From positions 1,674,001 to 1,738,000 of the forward strand of contig NZ_CP027860.1 in assembly GCF_003015185.1 (NCBI RefSeq): 64,000 nt of DNA. Reading direction: 5' to 3'. Below are positions 17,200-26,398 of the stretch, one piece after another; position 1 is the first letter of the stretch; each line of letters opens with the position of its first letter. This stretch comes from Ahniella affigens. Lineage in GTDB: Bacteria; Pseudomonadota; Gammaproteobacteria; Xanthomonadales; Ahniellaceae. The position numbers and the translations under genes are program-made. The notes below the pieces were generated by a model. That model made no database searches and had not been told where the DNA came from. It worked only from the letters and a program-made list of their open reading frames with translations.

Positions 17200-19626
17200 A
17201 TGCTTATTTCGCAAGATGTCCGTTCTGGTCTCAAACAACTCATTCGCCGTCCGTGGTCAAGCCTCTTTGCCATCGGTACGTTGGCGATCGCCATCGGTGC
17301 GATTACGGCATTGTTCGCTTTGGCGCACGCCATTCTGTATGCACCGATGGCTGGCATTGTCGAGCCCGAGCGCCAACTTGAAATCGGCCGCGTGCAACGA
17401 GATCGAGGTGGCGGCCTCGATTCGGTGTCGTATCCGCTCTATCAGGCATTGAACGAACCTTCGAAGCTCTGGACTGGGGTGTATGCCTGGAGCATGACGC
17501 CGGTCAATCTCGTCAGCAGCCAAGAGCCTAAACGCGCCTTTGGCTTTGTGGTCAGCGAGAACTATTTCGACGTGTTGGGCGCTCGTGCCGAGCGGGGACG
17601 GGTCTTGTCGGTCAGCGAGGATTCGGCTCGCGGCAAGAGCCCCCACGTGGTGATCAGCCACGGTGCGTGGCTGCGCGAGTTTGGCGGACGGGACGACATC
17701 ATCGGTCAATCCGTCACGTTGAACGGACAGCGTTTTCAGGTCGTGGGCGTGCTCGACCCGGCGTTCAAGAGCCAGATCTCGCTGTTTGCTCCCGATGTGT
17801 TCGTGCCGTTGTCGATGCAGGAAGCCATTCGGCCGATGATGGGCAACGCGCTGGATGAAGTGCGATCAAGCTGGCTGTTGCTGGGTGGCCGTCTGCAGCC
17901 CGGGGCCACGCTGGAGCAGGCCAATGAGGCGCTCGGTGCGCGTTTTGCGGCGTTCCGCGATCTGCATCCCGAGGCATACAACGAGCATGCCGACGTCCGC
18001 GCGGCGCCGCTGCGTGGCTTGCCCGCCGAAATCGCCGGTGCCGTGGGTACGTTCAGTGGCGTGCTGCAAGGCCTAGTTGGTCTCGTGTTGCTGATCGCGT
18101 GCGTCAACGTGGCCGGCATGATGTTGGCGCGCAATGAAGCGCGCCTAGGCGAGCTCACGGTGCGGAGCGCCTTGGGTGCGGGGCGGGCCAGATTGGTCCG
18201 TATGCTGGCGATCGAATCCAGCTTGCTCGCGCTGCTGGCCACGCTGGCTGGCGTCTTGCTCGCACATTTTCTGTTGGGGTTGGTAAGGCTCGATGTCTTG
18301 CCAACGCCTGTGCCGATTCAATTCTCAGTCAGCCTGAGTCAGACCCCGCTCTTGATGACCGCGGCAGTGGCATTGGCGGCGACGGTCGTGTTCGGTTTGT
18401 GGCCAGCGCTACGCGTCGTGCGGACGCGGCTCGGTGAGCAGTCACGGGCTTTCACGGGCAGCCGCAGTCGGCTGCGTGAGTGGTTGGTCATGGCGCAGGT
18501 CGCGATGACCGTCGTGTTGCTGGTCGCGTCGGCATTGTTCCTGCGTGCGCTCGAGCGGGCGCATTCAGTCGAGTTGGGGTTTCGTGTTGATCAGATCTAC
18601 ACGGCCGATCTCGACCTGGAACCGAGTGGCTACGACGTCGCCCGGCAACAACAGGTGGCGGCGAGCTTGGCCGACACGCTGCGCGCGAAGCCGGGCATCC
18701 AGCAAGTTGGCTATGGCCGGGTCATGCCCTTGGAAGGATCGAACATGGTGATCGGCGCCCTGGGTGACGAGCAACTGCCCGAAGCGGTTCGCTACGCTGC
18801 GACGAATGTCATTTCCGCGGACTATCTGAGCACCCTTGGAATCGCTGTGCAGGGCGAACAGTTTGACGCCCGCCATCGTGCGGATAGCGAGCCCGTCGCG
18901 ATCGTCAACGTCGTGCTAGCCAAAGCGCTGTTTCCAGATAGCTTAGCGATCGGTCAGTACGTGCCATTTGACGGTGTCGCGGCCGGCAAACTGCGCATCA
19001 TTGGCGTCGCTGCGATGAGCCGAAACAGCTCGTTTAGCGATCAGGACACGCCATTCCTGTATCTGCCGGCCACGCAGCATGAGCAGACACAATTCAACCT
19101 GTTTGTGCAGAGCGCTTTGCCGCTGCCTGAAGTCCAGCAATTGGTGCACGATGCGTTTATCGAAACCGACGCGAACTTGCCCCGGCCAGCGGTCCATGCA
19201 TTTCGCGACAAGGTTGCGCTGAGCCTCACGCCGCAACGCGTGGTCAGCGCCGTCGCTGGCGGGCTCGGTGCGATTGGATTGCTGCTTGCAACCGTCGGCA
19301 CCTACGGGCTGATCGCATGGTTCGTCGCGAGTCGTACCCGCGAAATCGGCGTTCGTTTGTCGATGGGTGCCACACCGTCCCGGATTGCTCGCGACGTGCT
19401 CGCGCGTGGCTTGCGGCTCGGCGGTGTTGGTTTGGGATTGGGCATGGTGCTCGCGATGCTGTTGAGTCAACTCGCGTCCGGACTGGTGTTCGGTCTGCAG
19501 ATTGGCGACGCCTTCGCGTTCCTCGGTGCAGGCGCCGTGCTGTCGGCGGCCGTGGTTCTGGCCAGCTGGATTCCGGCGCGCCGTGCTGCACTCGTGATGC
19601 CTGCTGAGGCGTTGCGTTCCGAGTAA
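17200..19626 (+). CDS. MacB/FtsX-type ABC transporter permease
   Basis: An 808-residue permease with two tandem modules. Each has a periplasmic MacB-PCD domain (about 45-250 and 470-640) and an FtsX core. ARLGELTVRSALGAGRARLVRMLAIES is the first FtsX core (about 316-342) and TREIGVRLSMGATPSRIARDVL the second (about 716-737). About eight membrane helices are expected. The ATG at 17200 is preferred to a TTG at 17191 because AGGGAG ends right before the TTG. Such proteins work in efflux or lipoprotein/peptide export with a separate ATPase, and no ATPase gene is next to it. It has its own sigma-54 promoter. Confidence 0.88.
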   Translation: MLISQDVRSGLKQLIRRPWSSLFAIGTLAIAIGAITALFALAHAILYAPMAGIVEPERQLEIGRVQRDRGGGLDSVSYPLYQALNEPSKLWTGVYAWSMTPVNLVSSQEPKRAFGFVVSENYFDVLGARAERGRVLSVSEDSARGKSPHVVISHGAWLREFGGRDDIIGQSVTLNGQRFQVVGVLDPAFKSQISLFAPDVFVPLSMQEAIRPMMGNALDEVRSSWLLLGGRLQPGATLEQANEALGARFAAFRDLHPEAYNEHADVRAAPLRGLPAEIAGAVGTFSGVLQGLVGLVLLIACVNVAGMMLARNEARLGELTVRSALGAGRARLVRMLAIESSLLALLATLAGVLLAHFLLGLVRLDVLPTPVPIQFSVSLSQTPLLMTAAVALAATVVFGLWPALRVVRTRLGEQSRAFTGSRSRLREWLVMAQVAMTVVLLVASALFLRALERAHSVELGFRVDQIYTADLDLEPSGYDVARQQQVAASLADTLRAKPGIQQVGYGRVMPLEGSNMVIGALGDEQLPEAVRYAATNVISADYLSTLGIAVQGEQFDARHRADSEPVAIVNVVLAKALFPDSLAIGQYVPFDGVAAGKLRIIGVAAMSRNSSFSDQDTPFLYLPATQHEQTQFNLFVQSALPLPEVQQLVHDAFIETDANLPRPAVHAFRDKVALSLTPQRVVSAVAGGLGAIGLLLATVGTYGLIAWFVASRTREIGVRLSMGATPSRIARDVLARGLRLGGVGLGLGMVLAMLLSQLASGLVFGLQIGDAFAFLGAGAVLSAAVVLASWIPARRAALVMPAEALRSE

Positions 19627-19643
19627 GGGACGTCGGCCGGGAT

Positions 19644-19665
19644 CGCGTATCCACGAGGATACGCG
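19644..19665. terminator. hairpin between convergent genes
   Basis: CGCGTATCC (19644-19652) pairs perfectly with GGATACGCG (19657-19665) around an ACGA loop, just after the permease gene. There is no T-run, so termination is plausible but not certain. Confidence 0.4.
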
Positions 19666-19695
19666 GTCACCGGGGTCAGCTTTAGGTAGGTGCCA

Positions 19696-20172
19696 TCAGT
19701 CCGAAGCCAGATCAGTCAGTGCCGATCCGTCGACGCGAAATACGGTCCATTCACTCATCGGCCTGGCGCCGAGCGCTTTGTAGAACTGGATTGCGGGTTC
19801 ATTCCAATCCAATACCGACCATTCAAAACGCGCGCAGCCCCGGGTCACGGCGAGGCGGGCGAGATACTTCAGGACCGCCCGGCCAATGCCATGTTTGCGG
19901 AATTCCGGTTTGACGAACAAGTCTTCGAGGTACAGACCGCGCTTGCAGACAAACGTCGAGAAGTTATGGAAGAACAATGCAAAGCCCGCCGTTTCGCCCG
20001 ACCACTCGGCAATCACGCATTCGGCCGCGGGGTGGCTGCCGAATAGCGCTTCGACCACGGCATCGTCGGTCGCGAAGCAGTGGTCGCGTAGTTTTTCGTA
20101 ATCGGCCAAAGCCTCGATCATGCTGCGGATCAAGCCGGCGTCGGCGCGGGTGGCAGGGCGAATATTGAGCAT
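19696..20172 (-). CDS. GNAT N-acetyltransferase (SSAT-like)
   Basis: A 158-residue acetyl-CoA-dependent acetyltransferase. The coenzyme A motif is KPEFRKHGIGRAVLKYLA at about residues 88-105. The N-terminus (IRPATRADAGLIRSMI), LYLEDLFV and the late WNEPAIQFYKALGA closely follow diamine/spermidine N1-acetyltransferase-like GNATs. The substrate cannot be read from the sequence. The gene starts 3 bp after the acyl-CoA dehydrogenase stop and is probably cotranscribed with it. Confidence 0.87.
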   Translation of the reverse strand: MLNIRPATRADAGLIRSMIEALADYEKLRDHCFATDDAVVEALFGSHPAAECVIAEWSGETAGFALFFHNFSTFVCKRGLYLEDLFVKPEFRKHGIGRAVLKYLARLAVTRGCARFEWSVLDWNEPAIQFYKALGARPMSEWTVFRVDGSALTDLASD

Positions 20173-20175
20173 GGC

Positions 20176-21948
20176 TTAACCGAACAAGGCCTCGTCCAAC
20201 TGCATCAGATTATCGGCGCCACTTTGCACCGCCGCCTTGTGTTGGGCGACCCGCGGCAGGATGCGATCGAAGTAGAAGCGCGTCGTCGCGAGCTTGCTCG
20301 TGTGGAAATCGCCACCCCGAACCTGGCTCTTGGCGACCGACTGGGCGAGCGCATAGGCCATGCTGATGTAGCCGGAATAGAACAAATAATCCGTCGCGGC
20401 GGCGCCGAGTTCGTCTGGATTCTTGGCGGCCTTGGCGCCGATGGACTGCGTCAATCCGACCCATTCCTGGGTGAGCGCGCCAAGCGTCGCGGCAAACGCA
20501 GCGGCATCGCCGGTCGCACTGGCACAGAATTCGCCGATCTCGGCCGCAAACAGCCGTAGACCGGCGCCTTGCAACTGCATGATCTTGCGACCGATCAAAT
20601 CCAACGCCTGAATACCAGTCGTGCCTTCGTAGATGGTGGTGATCCGCGCGTCACGGGCGAGTTGCTCCATGCCCCATTCCTGGATGTAGCCATGACCACC
20701 GAACACTTGCTGGGCGTGATAGCAGCACTCAACCGCGAGTTCGGTCATCATCGCCTTCACGATTGGGGTCAGGAAACCAAGCAGATCATCGGCGTTCTTG
20801 CGTTCTTGCTCGTTCTGACTGCGGTGCGCGATATCGACCTGGAGACAGGCGCGATACGTCAGAACGCGACCGGCCTCAATGAATGCCTTCTGTGTGAGCA
20901 GCATGCGCCGAATGTCCGGGTGCACGATCAGCGGATCGGCGGGTTTGTCCGGGCGCTTCGGGCCCGTCAGCGCGCGCATTTGCAGACGATCTTTCGCGTA
21001 TGCCAACGCGTTCTGATACGCGCGCTCCATCAGGCCAAGACCTTGCAGGCCCACGGCCAAACGGGCGGTGTTCATCATGATAAACATGCCGGCCAAGCCC
21101 TTGTTCGGCTCGCCGATCAAATAGCCCTCGGCGGCATCGAAATTCATGACGCAGGTCGCTGAGGCTTTGATGCCCATCTTGTGCTCGATCGACCCACAAT
21201 ACGCCGCGTTCCGCTCGCCTGTCTGGCCAGCTTGATTGACCTTGAACTTCGGCACGATGAACAGCGAAATGCCGCGCGTACCAGCCGGTGCATCGGGCAG
21301 GCGTGCGAGTACGAGATGCACGATGTTGTCCGTCAGATCGTGTTCGCCAGCCGTGATGAAGATCTTCGTGCCCGAGATCCGGTACGTGCCATCGCCAGCG
21401 GGCTCTGCCTTGGTCTTCAGGAGCCCAAGGTCGGAGCCGCAATGCGGTTCGGTCAGACACATGGTGCCGGTCCAGCGACCCTCGACAATCGGCTTCAGGA
21501 ATGTTTCTTTCTGCCAATCGGTGCCGATGGCCTTCAGCGATTCGGTAGCGCCGTGCGAGAGCAGGGGATACGTGCCCCAGCTCAGATTGGCCGAGTCGAT
21601 CATCTCCTTGATGACCGCACCGATGGCTTCGGGCAACTCCTGACCGCCCATGTCAGCCGGAGCGGTGAGGCCAGCCCAGCCGCCATCGACGAATTGCTGG
21701 TAGGCCTCTTTGAAGCCCTTTGGAGTCGTCACCTTGCCGGCTTCAAACTTGCACCCTTCCTGATCGCCCGTCTTGTTCAACGGCGCAAGCACTTGCTCAT
21801 TGAAGCGCGCGCCTTCGTCCAGGACTGCGTCGAGCAGGTCGCGGGTGTGGCCGTCGCCGCCATTGAGCGCGGTGAAAATGGACTCGGCGCCGAGCACATC
21901 GAACAGGGCAAAACGCATGTCGGTTAGCGGGGCGGTATAGCGACTCAT
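20176..21948 (-). CDS. acyl-CoA dehydrogenase (large, FadE/DmdC-like)
   Basis: A 590-residue FAD enzyme for the first oxidation step of an acyl-CoA. TMCLTEPHCGSDLG (about 162-175) and ISGTKIFITAGEHD form the FAD/substrate site. FGGHGYIQEWGMEQLARDARI and IYEGTTGIQALDL (about 425-465) include the catalytic base Glu of the C-terminal domain. The extra N- and C-terminal helical regions and the length near 600 match the group that contains DmdC (methylthiopropanoyl-CoA dehydrogenase) and many annotated FadE-like proteins. Substrate choice is open. Confidence 0.88.
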   Translation of the reverse strand: MSRYTAPLTDMRFALFDVLGAESIFTALNGGDGHTRDLLDAVLDEGARFNEQVLAPLNKTGDQEGCKFEAGKVTTPKGFKEAYQQFVDGGWAGLTAPADMGGQELPEAIGAVIKEMIDSANLSWGTYPLLSHGATESLKAIGTDWQKETFLKPIVEGRWTGTMCLTEPHCGSDLGLLKTKAEPAGDGTYRISGTKIFITAGEHDLTDNIVHLVLARLPDAPAGTRGISLFIVPKFKVNQAGQTGERNAAYCGSIEHKMGIKASATCVMNFDAAEGYLIGEPNKGLAGMFIMMNTARLAVGLQGLGLMERAYQNALAYAKDRLQMRALTGPKRPDKPADPLIVHPDIRRMLLTQKAFIEAGRVLTYRACLQVDIAHRSQNEQERKNADDLLGFLTPIVKAMMTELAVECCYHAQQVFGGHGYIQEWGMEQLARDARITTIYEGTTGIQALDLIGRKIMQLQGAGLRLFAAEIGEFCASATGDAAAFAATLGALTQEWVGLTQSIGAKAAKNPDELGAAATDYLFYSGYISMAYALAQSVAKSQVRGGDFHTSKLATTRFYFDRILPRVAQHKAAVQSGADNLMQLDEALFG

Positions 21949-22005
21949 TGTGGGCTCCGAACTGGAATTCTTGAAAAAGGAGTGGGGAAATCGGCGGGAC
22001 TGGAC

Positions 22006-22470
22006 TCAGCGATACTCGCCCGGCTTGCCCGGGACGGCGCTCAGGCGTGCTTCGAAACTGAGGTCATACAAACGGGACTTCGGGGCCAGGCTTTCGACTT
22101 GGCCGAACAGCGAATAGGCAACCATTTCGCCAGCTTCCAGACGCTTCAACGCATCGGTGGACAGGCTATTGCGGTTCACCTGCAGGTCGATGATTTCGGC
22201 GGTATGCGGGCTGACTTCGATCGTTGCGTTGCTACTGATCGAAAATGGCGCATTGGTGGCCAGTCGGAGCTTCAGATCGAAATTGCCGAAGGTCATCGTG
22301 ACATCGCTGTGGTTATGCACGCGCAGCGACAATGTTGCTGAATCCGCAGCCACAGCGAGGCTCTGTACTGAGACATCAGGTGGGTTGATACGCTTGACTT
22401 CCTTGCTGCCGCAGGCAGCCAAGGCAGCAAGCAAGGACAGCACGGCAACGCTTCGAATCAGACGGAACAT
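22006..22470 (-). CDS. LEA-type-2-like lipoprotein
   Basis: A 154-residue lipoprotein. The start at 22470 follows GGAG at 8 bp and yields a signal peptide with lipobox LAAC (Cys at about residue 20). The mature part holds one immunoglobulin-like LEA-2/WHy domain: VSVQSLAVAADSATLSLRVHNHSD, given as a beta-strand pattern at about 32-56, and later strands alternating hydrophobic residues. Periplasmic LEA-2 lipoproteins are common in gammaproteobacteria but lack a defined function. It is upstream of the acyl-CoA dehydrogenase gene with a gap of about 57 bp. Confidence 0.75.
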   Translation of the reverse strand: MFRLIRSVAVLSLLAALAACGSKEVKRINPPDVSVQSLAVAADSATLSLRVHNHSDVTMTFGNFDLKLRLATNAPFSISSNATIEVSPHTAEIIDLQVNRNSLSTDALKRLEAGEMVAYSLFGQVESLAPKSRLYDLSFEARLSAVPGKPGEYR

Positions 22471-22765
22471 AGGCAGCTCCACAGGCAAGACAACAGAGTG
22501 TACGGATTTCCCTGGAATGGGCAAACGAATGTTTGAATCCTGGCGTATGATGCGCGATTGCTTGGCAAAATTTTGTTCAAGAATCGGGGTTTGGCGTGAA
22601 GATTCATTCTCGGTCGCCAGTTTTCCGGTGGCTAGCGGGCCGCTCGGTACGCCAGTCATCCGCGCGCAGAACACTTGCGTCCTAACGAAATCTTAGTGAT
22701 CTTGAGCGCAATCTGCTCTGCGAGTGACGATGTCGTAACCACGATAACGAGATGGAGAACCATCC

Positions 22766-24046
22766 ATGCGATCCAAACAAGTGCTGCGCCTGTGCGCAGG
22801 GGCACTGATAATCAGTGTGAGTGTGGGCGCGGCGGATGCCTGGGCGGAGGACGAATATGCCAGCAATACGCACCCAACGTCTTCAACCCTAGACCTCACC
22901 GCGCTGGTGTTGCCAAGCGGTGAGCTGCTTTCGGCGCAAATAGTCAAGGATCCGCTGCAACCCAACCGCTGGGGGGTCTGGACCGCAACACTGGGCGATC
23001 AAGGCATCCGATCCAACATTACCCCGATTCGCGAGACCACGCTCTCGCCATTTGGCTTTACGAGTGTCGCCTATTTCAAGGGCCGAGTGGTCGTCGGCCA
23101 GCAGTGGCGGAGCCAGGATCCATTCTCAGGACCGGTCGTCTGCGAACGCTACCTGTTGCCAGCAGCCACCACCGTTTGGAGCGAAGGCGGATTCAGCGGT
23201 TGCGGAAACCTCGTCGCCACTCCAGATGGCGTGTTCAGTTCCAAAGGGGGCGCGTTGCGTGTCATGGATGCCGAGGGTCAGTTGCTGCCTGGCGCAACCA
23301 TGCCGCCACTAGAACCAGTGCCGTACGGATTCGTGTCCGTATACAAGTCCTTTCGTGGTCAAGCCGGACACTTTCTATCCGAACATTTCGGCGAGGCGCC
23401 GCCTGTCAGCTGGGCGGTCTCGCTGTTTGGGCCGGATGGAACGCTGGCAGCAGATGTCTCCGGCGAAGGATTGCCTCGGCCCCTCAAACTCATCCACGCT
23501 GATGGAACGCTCACCGTGGTCGAAGAGTTCACCACGCAACCCGGTATCCGGGTATTCAAGCGATTTGGCATTGGCGGTGCGCTCCTAAGTTCGCAGCGCT
23601 TCGATTTCGCGCTCGTCTCACAGATCTGCAGCGCGTATGGTGGCACGATCGCTCACGCAATTCGGCACCCCAGCCCAAGCATGCTCTATTGGTTGGGGGA
23701 TGACGGCAGTAGTCGGCTGTTCGCAGCGACCCCAATGACATTTACTTGTCACAACGGCGCGGTCTTCGCCATTCGGCGTGACGCTTCGGTGCGCCAGTTA
23801 GTGCGCTATCGGGAAGACGGTACCGAACAATGGGTTCGTGACCTGCCGCAGCATGAAGTCGAACACGAGTTAGGTACGATGCTTGCCGAGAACCGCGTCA
23901 TTGCGGTTTCAAGTTGGTTTGCCGAGCCGCCAGGTGGTGCGACGTACGTGCGCCGCGTTCAGCGCTTTAAACTGGATGGCAATCTACTCTCAGACCACGT
24001 GCTGCGCGCGCCAGAATTCCCAATTCAAGTCAGCTCGTTTGAGTAG
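22766..24046 (+). CDS. secreted protein of unknown function
   Basis: A 426-residue protein with a clear Sec signal peptide (MRSKQVLRLCAGALIISVSV, cut near ADAWA-ED at about residue 27). The mature part is mostly beta, with repeated segments ending in short motifs such as LFGPDGTLAAD, LIHADGTLTVVEEF, LYWLGDDGSSRLF and QLVRYREDGTEQWVRDL. The xxDGTxxW/V pattern suggests a beta-propeller. No family recognised, no catalytic motif seen. GAGATGGAG precedes the start. It is transcribed divergently from the LEA-type lipoprotein gene. Confidence 0.75.
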   Translation: MRSKQVLRLCAGALIISVSVGAADAWAEDEYASNTHPTSSTLDLTALVLPSGELLSAQIVKDPLQPNRWGVWTATLGDQGIRSNITPIRETTLSPFGFTSVAYFKGRVVVGQQWRSQDPFSGPVVCERYLLPAATTVWSEGGFSGCGNLVATPDGVFSSKGGALRVMDAEGQLLPGATMPPLEPVPYGFVSVYKSFRGQAGHFLSEHFGEAPPVSWAVSLFGPDGTLAADVSGEGLPRPLKLIHADGTLTVVEEFTTQPGIRVFKRFGIGGALLSSQRFDFALVSQICSAYGGTIAHAIRHPSPSMLYWLGDDGSSRLFAATPMTFTCHNGAVFAIRRDASVRQLVRYREDGTEQWVRDLPQHEVEHELGTMLAENRVIAVSSWFAEPPGGATYVRRVQRFKLDGNLLSDHVLRAPEFPIQVSSFE

Positions 24047-24110
24047 ACCGCTTCTGACCGCGGCGTGACGCTCCAGCCTCGGATAAGGCCGAAATTGGCG
24101 CGTCAGGCGG

Positions 24111-24488
24111 TCAACCAAGATCGCGTCTGACCAGCGGTTCGATCTCCGCCCATTCGGCATCCGTAAACAGCCTTGACCGCGTGTGGAACGCCTTGCCCGT
24201 ATTGCCTTCAAGCGAGAACGTGCCGCCGCTGCCCTCGATGACATCGAGGATGAGCTGGGTGTGTTTCCAGTATTCGTATTGCAGTTTGCCGATGTAGAAC
24301 GGCACGCCTCCGACGTCGCCGAGCTTGATGTCGTAGGGGCCGATCGTCAGATCGGTGGGTAGATAGCAATTGGCGGCGCTGTTGTCGCAGCAGCCGCCGG
24401 ATTGGTGAAACAAGATCTCGCCGTGCAGCGCCCGCATTTCGGCAATGAGGGCAAGGGCGCTATCGGTGGCGATCACACGCTCGACCAT
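24111..24488 (-). CDS. DUF779 protein paired with acetaldehyde dehydrogenase
   Basis: A 125-residue protein starting at MVERVIATD, preceded by AGGAG. It has the DUF779 core HQSGGCCDNSAANC (about 28-41), where the cysteines may bind metal, then LGDVGGVPFYI, KHTQLILDV and SLEGNTGKAFHTRSRLF. DUF779 genes are often found beside aldehyde dehydrogenases of the ExaC/AldB group, as here (gap of 78 bp). The function is unknown, and the strict pairing suggests a role in that enzyme's maturation or activity. Confidence 0.85.
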   Translation of the reverse strand: MVERVIATDSALALIAEMRALHGEILFHQSGGCCDNSAANCYLPTDLTIGPYDIKLGDVGGVPFYIGKLQYEYWKHTQLILDVIEGSGGTFSLEGNTGKAFHTRSRLFTDAEWAEIEPLVRRDLG

Positions 24489-24566
24489 GGTTGTCTCCTG
24501 ATGCGCTAGCGTTCTGCAAATGCGCCAGGACGGCACGCCGCCCTGACGCACTAGCTTGTCCAAACC

Positions 24567-26087
24567 TCAGAAAAAGCCGAGCTTATTCTCACTGTAGCTG
24601 ACCAGCAGGTTCTTTGTTTGCTGGTAATGATCGAGCATCTGCTTGTGCGTTTCGCGGCCGATACCGGATTCCTTGTAGCCACCAAATGCAGCATGCGCCG
24701 GGTAGGCGTGGTAGCAGTTTGTCCAGACACGGCCCGCCTTGATCGCGCGACCCATCCGGTAGGCCACATTGCCATTGCGACTCCAAACACCCGCGCCGAG
24801 GCCATACAGCGTGTCGTTCGCGATCGCGAGTGCCTCGGCTTCGGTCTTGAACGTGGTGACAGACAACACGGGGCCGAAGATCTCTTCTTGGAAAATGCGC
24901 ATTTTGTTGTGGCCCTTGAACACCGTGGGCTGGACATAGAAGCCACCAGCGAGGTCGCCTTCCAACGTGGCTGGACTGCCACCAATCAGCACTTCGGCGC
25001 CTTCCTGCTTGCCGAGTTCCAGGTACGAGCAGATCTTCGTCATCTGCTCCTTCGACGCCTGGGCACCGATCATCGTATCGGTATCGAGTGGGTTGCCTTG
25101 TTTGATCGCGCGAATGCGCTCCAGACAGCGCGCCATGAACCGATCGAAAATCGATTCTTGGATGATCGCGCGTGAAGGACAGGTGCAGACTTCGCCCTGG
25201 TTGAAGGCGAACAGCACCAGGCCTTCGATCGCTTTGTCGAAGTAGGCGTCATCCTGATCGGCGACGTCGGCAAAGAACACGTTGGGCGACTTGCCGCCGA
25301 GTTCGAGTGTGGCCGGGATCAGGTTGTTCGCAGCCGCTTGGGCAATGACGCGGCCGGTGCTCGTCGAGCCGGTAAACGCAATCTTCGCGATGCGCTTGCT
25401 GGTCGCCAACGGCATGCCGGCCTCGCGGCCATAGCCGTTGACGATGTTGAGTACGCCGGCGGGCAGCAAATCGGCGATGAGTTCAGCCAAGATCAGAATG
25501 CTGGTGGGGGTCGACTCGGCGGGCTTCAGCACGACGCAGTTGCCGGCGCCGAGTGCGGGCGCGAGTTTCCAAGCCGCCATCAGGATTGGGAAGTTCCACG
25601 GAATGATCTGACCAACGACGCCGAGCGGCTCATGAAAATGGTATGCGACCGTGTTGTCATCAAGGTCAGACAATGCCCCCTCTTGCGAACGCACGCAGCC
25701 GGCGAAGTAGCGGAAATGGTCGGCTGATAGCGGGATGTCGGCCGCCAGGGTTTCGCGAATCGGTTTGCCGTTGTCGATGGTCTCGGCGTAGGCGAGCAAC
25801 TCCAGGTTGGCCTCAATCCGATCGGCGATCTTCAACAGAATATTGGAGCGCTCGGTCGCGGAGGTCTTGCCCCAGGCGTCTGCCGCGGCATGCGCGGCGT
25901 CCAACGCGAGCTCAATGTCTTCGGCGGTCGACCGCGCCGCCTGCGTGTACACCTTGCCGTTGATCGGCGTGATCACATCGAAGTACTGGCCCTTGACCGG
26001 CGCGACCCATTGGCCGCCAATGAAGTTGTCGTAGCGGGGCTTGTATTGAATTTTGGCACCGGTTTGGCCGGGGGCGGCGTAAATCAT
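24567..26087 (-). CDS. acetaldehyde dehydrogenase, ExaC/AldB type
   Basis: A 506-residue NAD-dependent aldehyde dehydrogenase. The start at 26087 follows AAAGGAGCC. The catalytic Glu is in [13 protein letters not shown] (about 263-275) and the nucleophilic Cys in [15 protein letters not shown] (about 295-309). IIPWNFP and FTGSTSTGR form the coenzyme site. The EVCTCPSRA form and the DUF779 partner are typical of the acetaldehyde/acetoin-linked ExaC/AldB group. It has its own sigma-54 promoter and is divergent from an AcoR-type activator, so it is probably induced by an alcohol, acetoin or acetaldehyde. Confidence 0.9.
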   Translation of the reverse strand: MIYAAPGQTGAKIQYKPRYDNFIGGQWVAPVKGQYFDVITPINGKVYTQAARSTAEDIELALDAAHAAADAWGKTSATERSNILLKIADRIEANLELLAYAETIDNGKPIRETLAADIPLSADHFRYFAGCVRSQEGALSDLDDNTVAYHFHEPLGVVGQIIPWNFPILMAAWKLAPALGAGNCVVLKPAESTPTSILILAELIADLLPAGVLNIVNGYGREAGMPLATSKRIAKIAFTGSTSTGRVIAQAAANNLIPATLELGGKSPNVFFADVADQDDAYFDKAIEGLVLFAFNQGEVCTCPSRAIIQESIFDRFMARCLERIRAIKQGNPLDTDTMIGAQASKEQMTKICSYLELGKQEGAEVLIGGSPATLEGDLAGGFYVQPTVFKGHNKMRIFQEEIFGPVLSVTTFKTEAEALAIANDTLYGLGAGVWSRNGNVAYRMGRAIKAGRVWTNCYHAYPAHAAFGGYKESGIGRETHKQMLDHYQQTKNLLVSYSENKLGFF

Positions 26088-26154
26088 GGTGGCTCCTTTG
26101 CGTGGAAGTGAGGACACACAAACCTGAGGTGGCCTGCGTGCGGTGGTAGCCGAT

Positions 26155-26170
26155 AGCAAGGCTGATGCCA
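26155..26170 (-). promoter_or_regulatory. sigma-54 promoter of the aldehyde dehydrogenase operon
   Basis: On the minus strand TGGCATCAGCCTTGCT (26170-26155) has GG and GC exactly 10 bp apart, with TTGCT at the -12 end. The start would be near 26144, leaving a 57-nt leader before the gene. An AcoR-type sigma-54 activator is encoded next door. Confidence 0.7.
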
Positions 26171-26287
26171 GCAATGATCTGGCTGCCACAGCGACATCGG
26201 AAACCCGCGTCACGATTGATGCTCGTTCCGAGCGGTATCTGGTAGGCGTCGAGTTTCCGGGGCCGCGATACTCGGTCGCAGCGGCCT

Positions 26288-26310
26288 AACTGTCACAAGA
26301 TGGAACAGTT
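26288..26310. promoter_or_regulatory. inverted repeat, likely enhancer site for the activator
   Basis: AACTGT (26288-26293) and ACAGTT (26305-26310) form a perfect inverted repeat with an 11-bp gap, about 155 bp upstream of the predicted start of the aldehyde dehydrogenase operon. The distance suits an upstream activator site. Confidence 0.45.
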
Positions 26311-26398
26311 GCATCACCGGTATTGTCTCAAATCAAATCAGCAGGCAACCATGCGCGTACACTCGGATGCCTGTTCTGGCTCCTTTTTGAGGTCGGTC

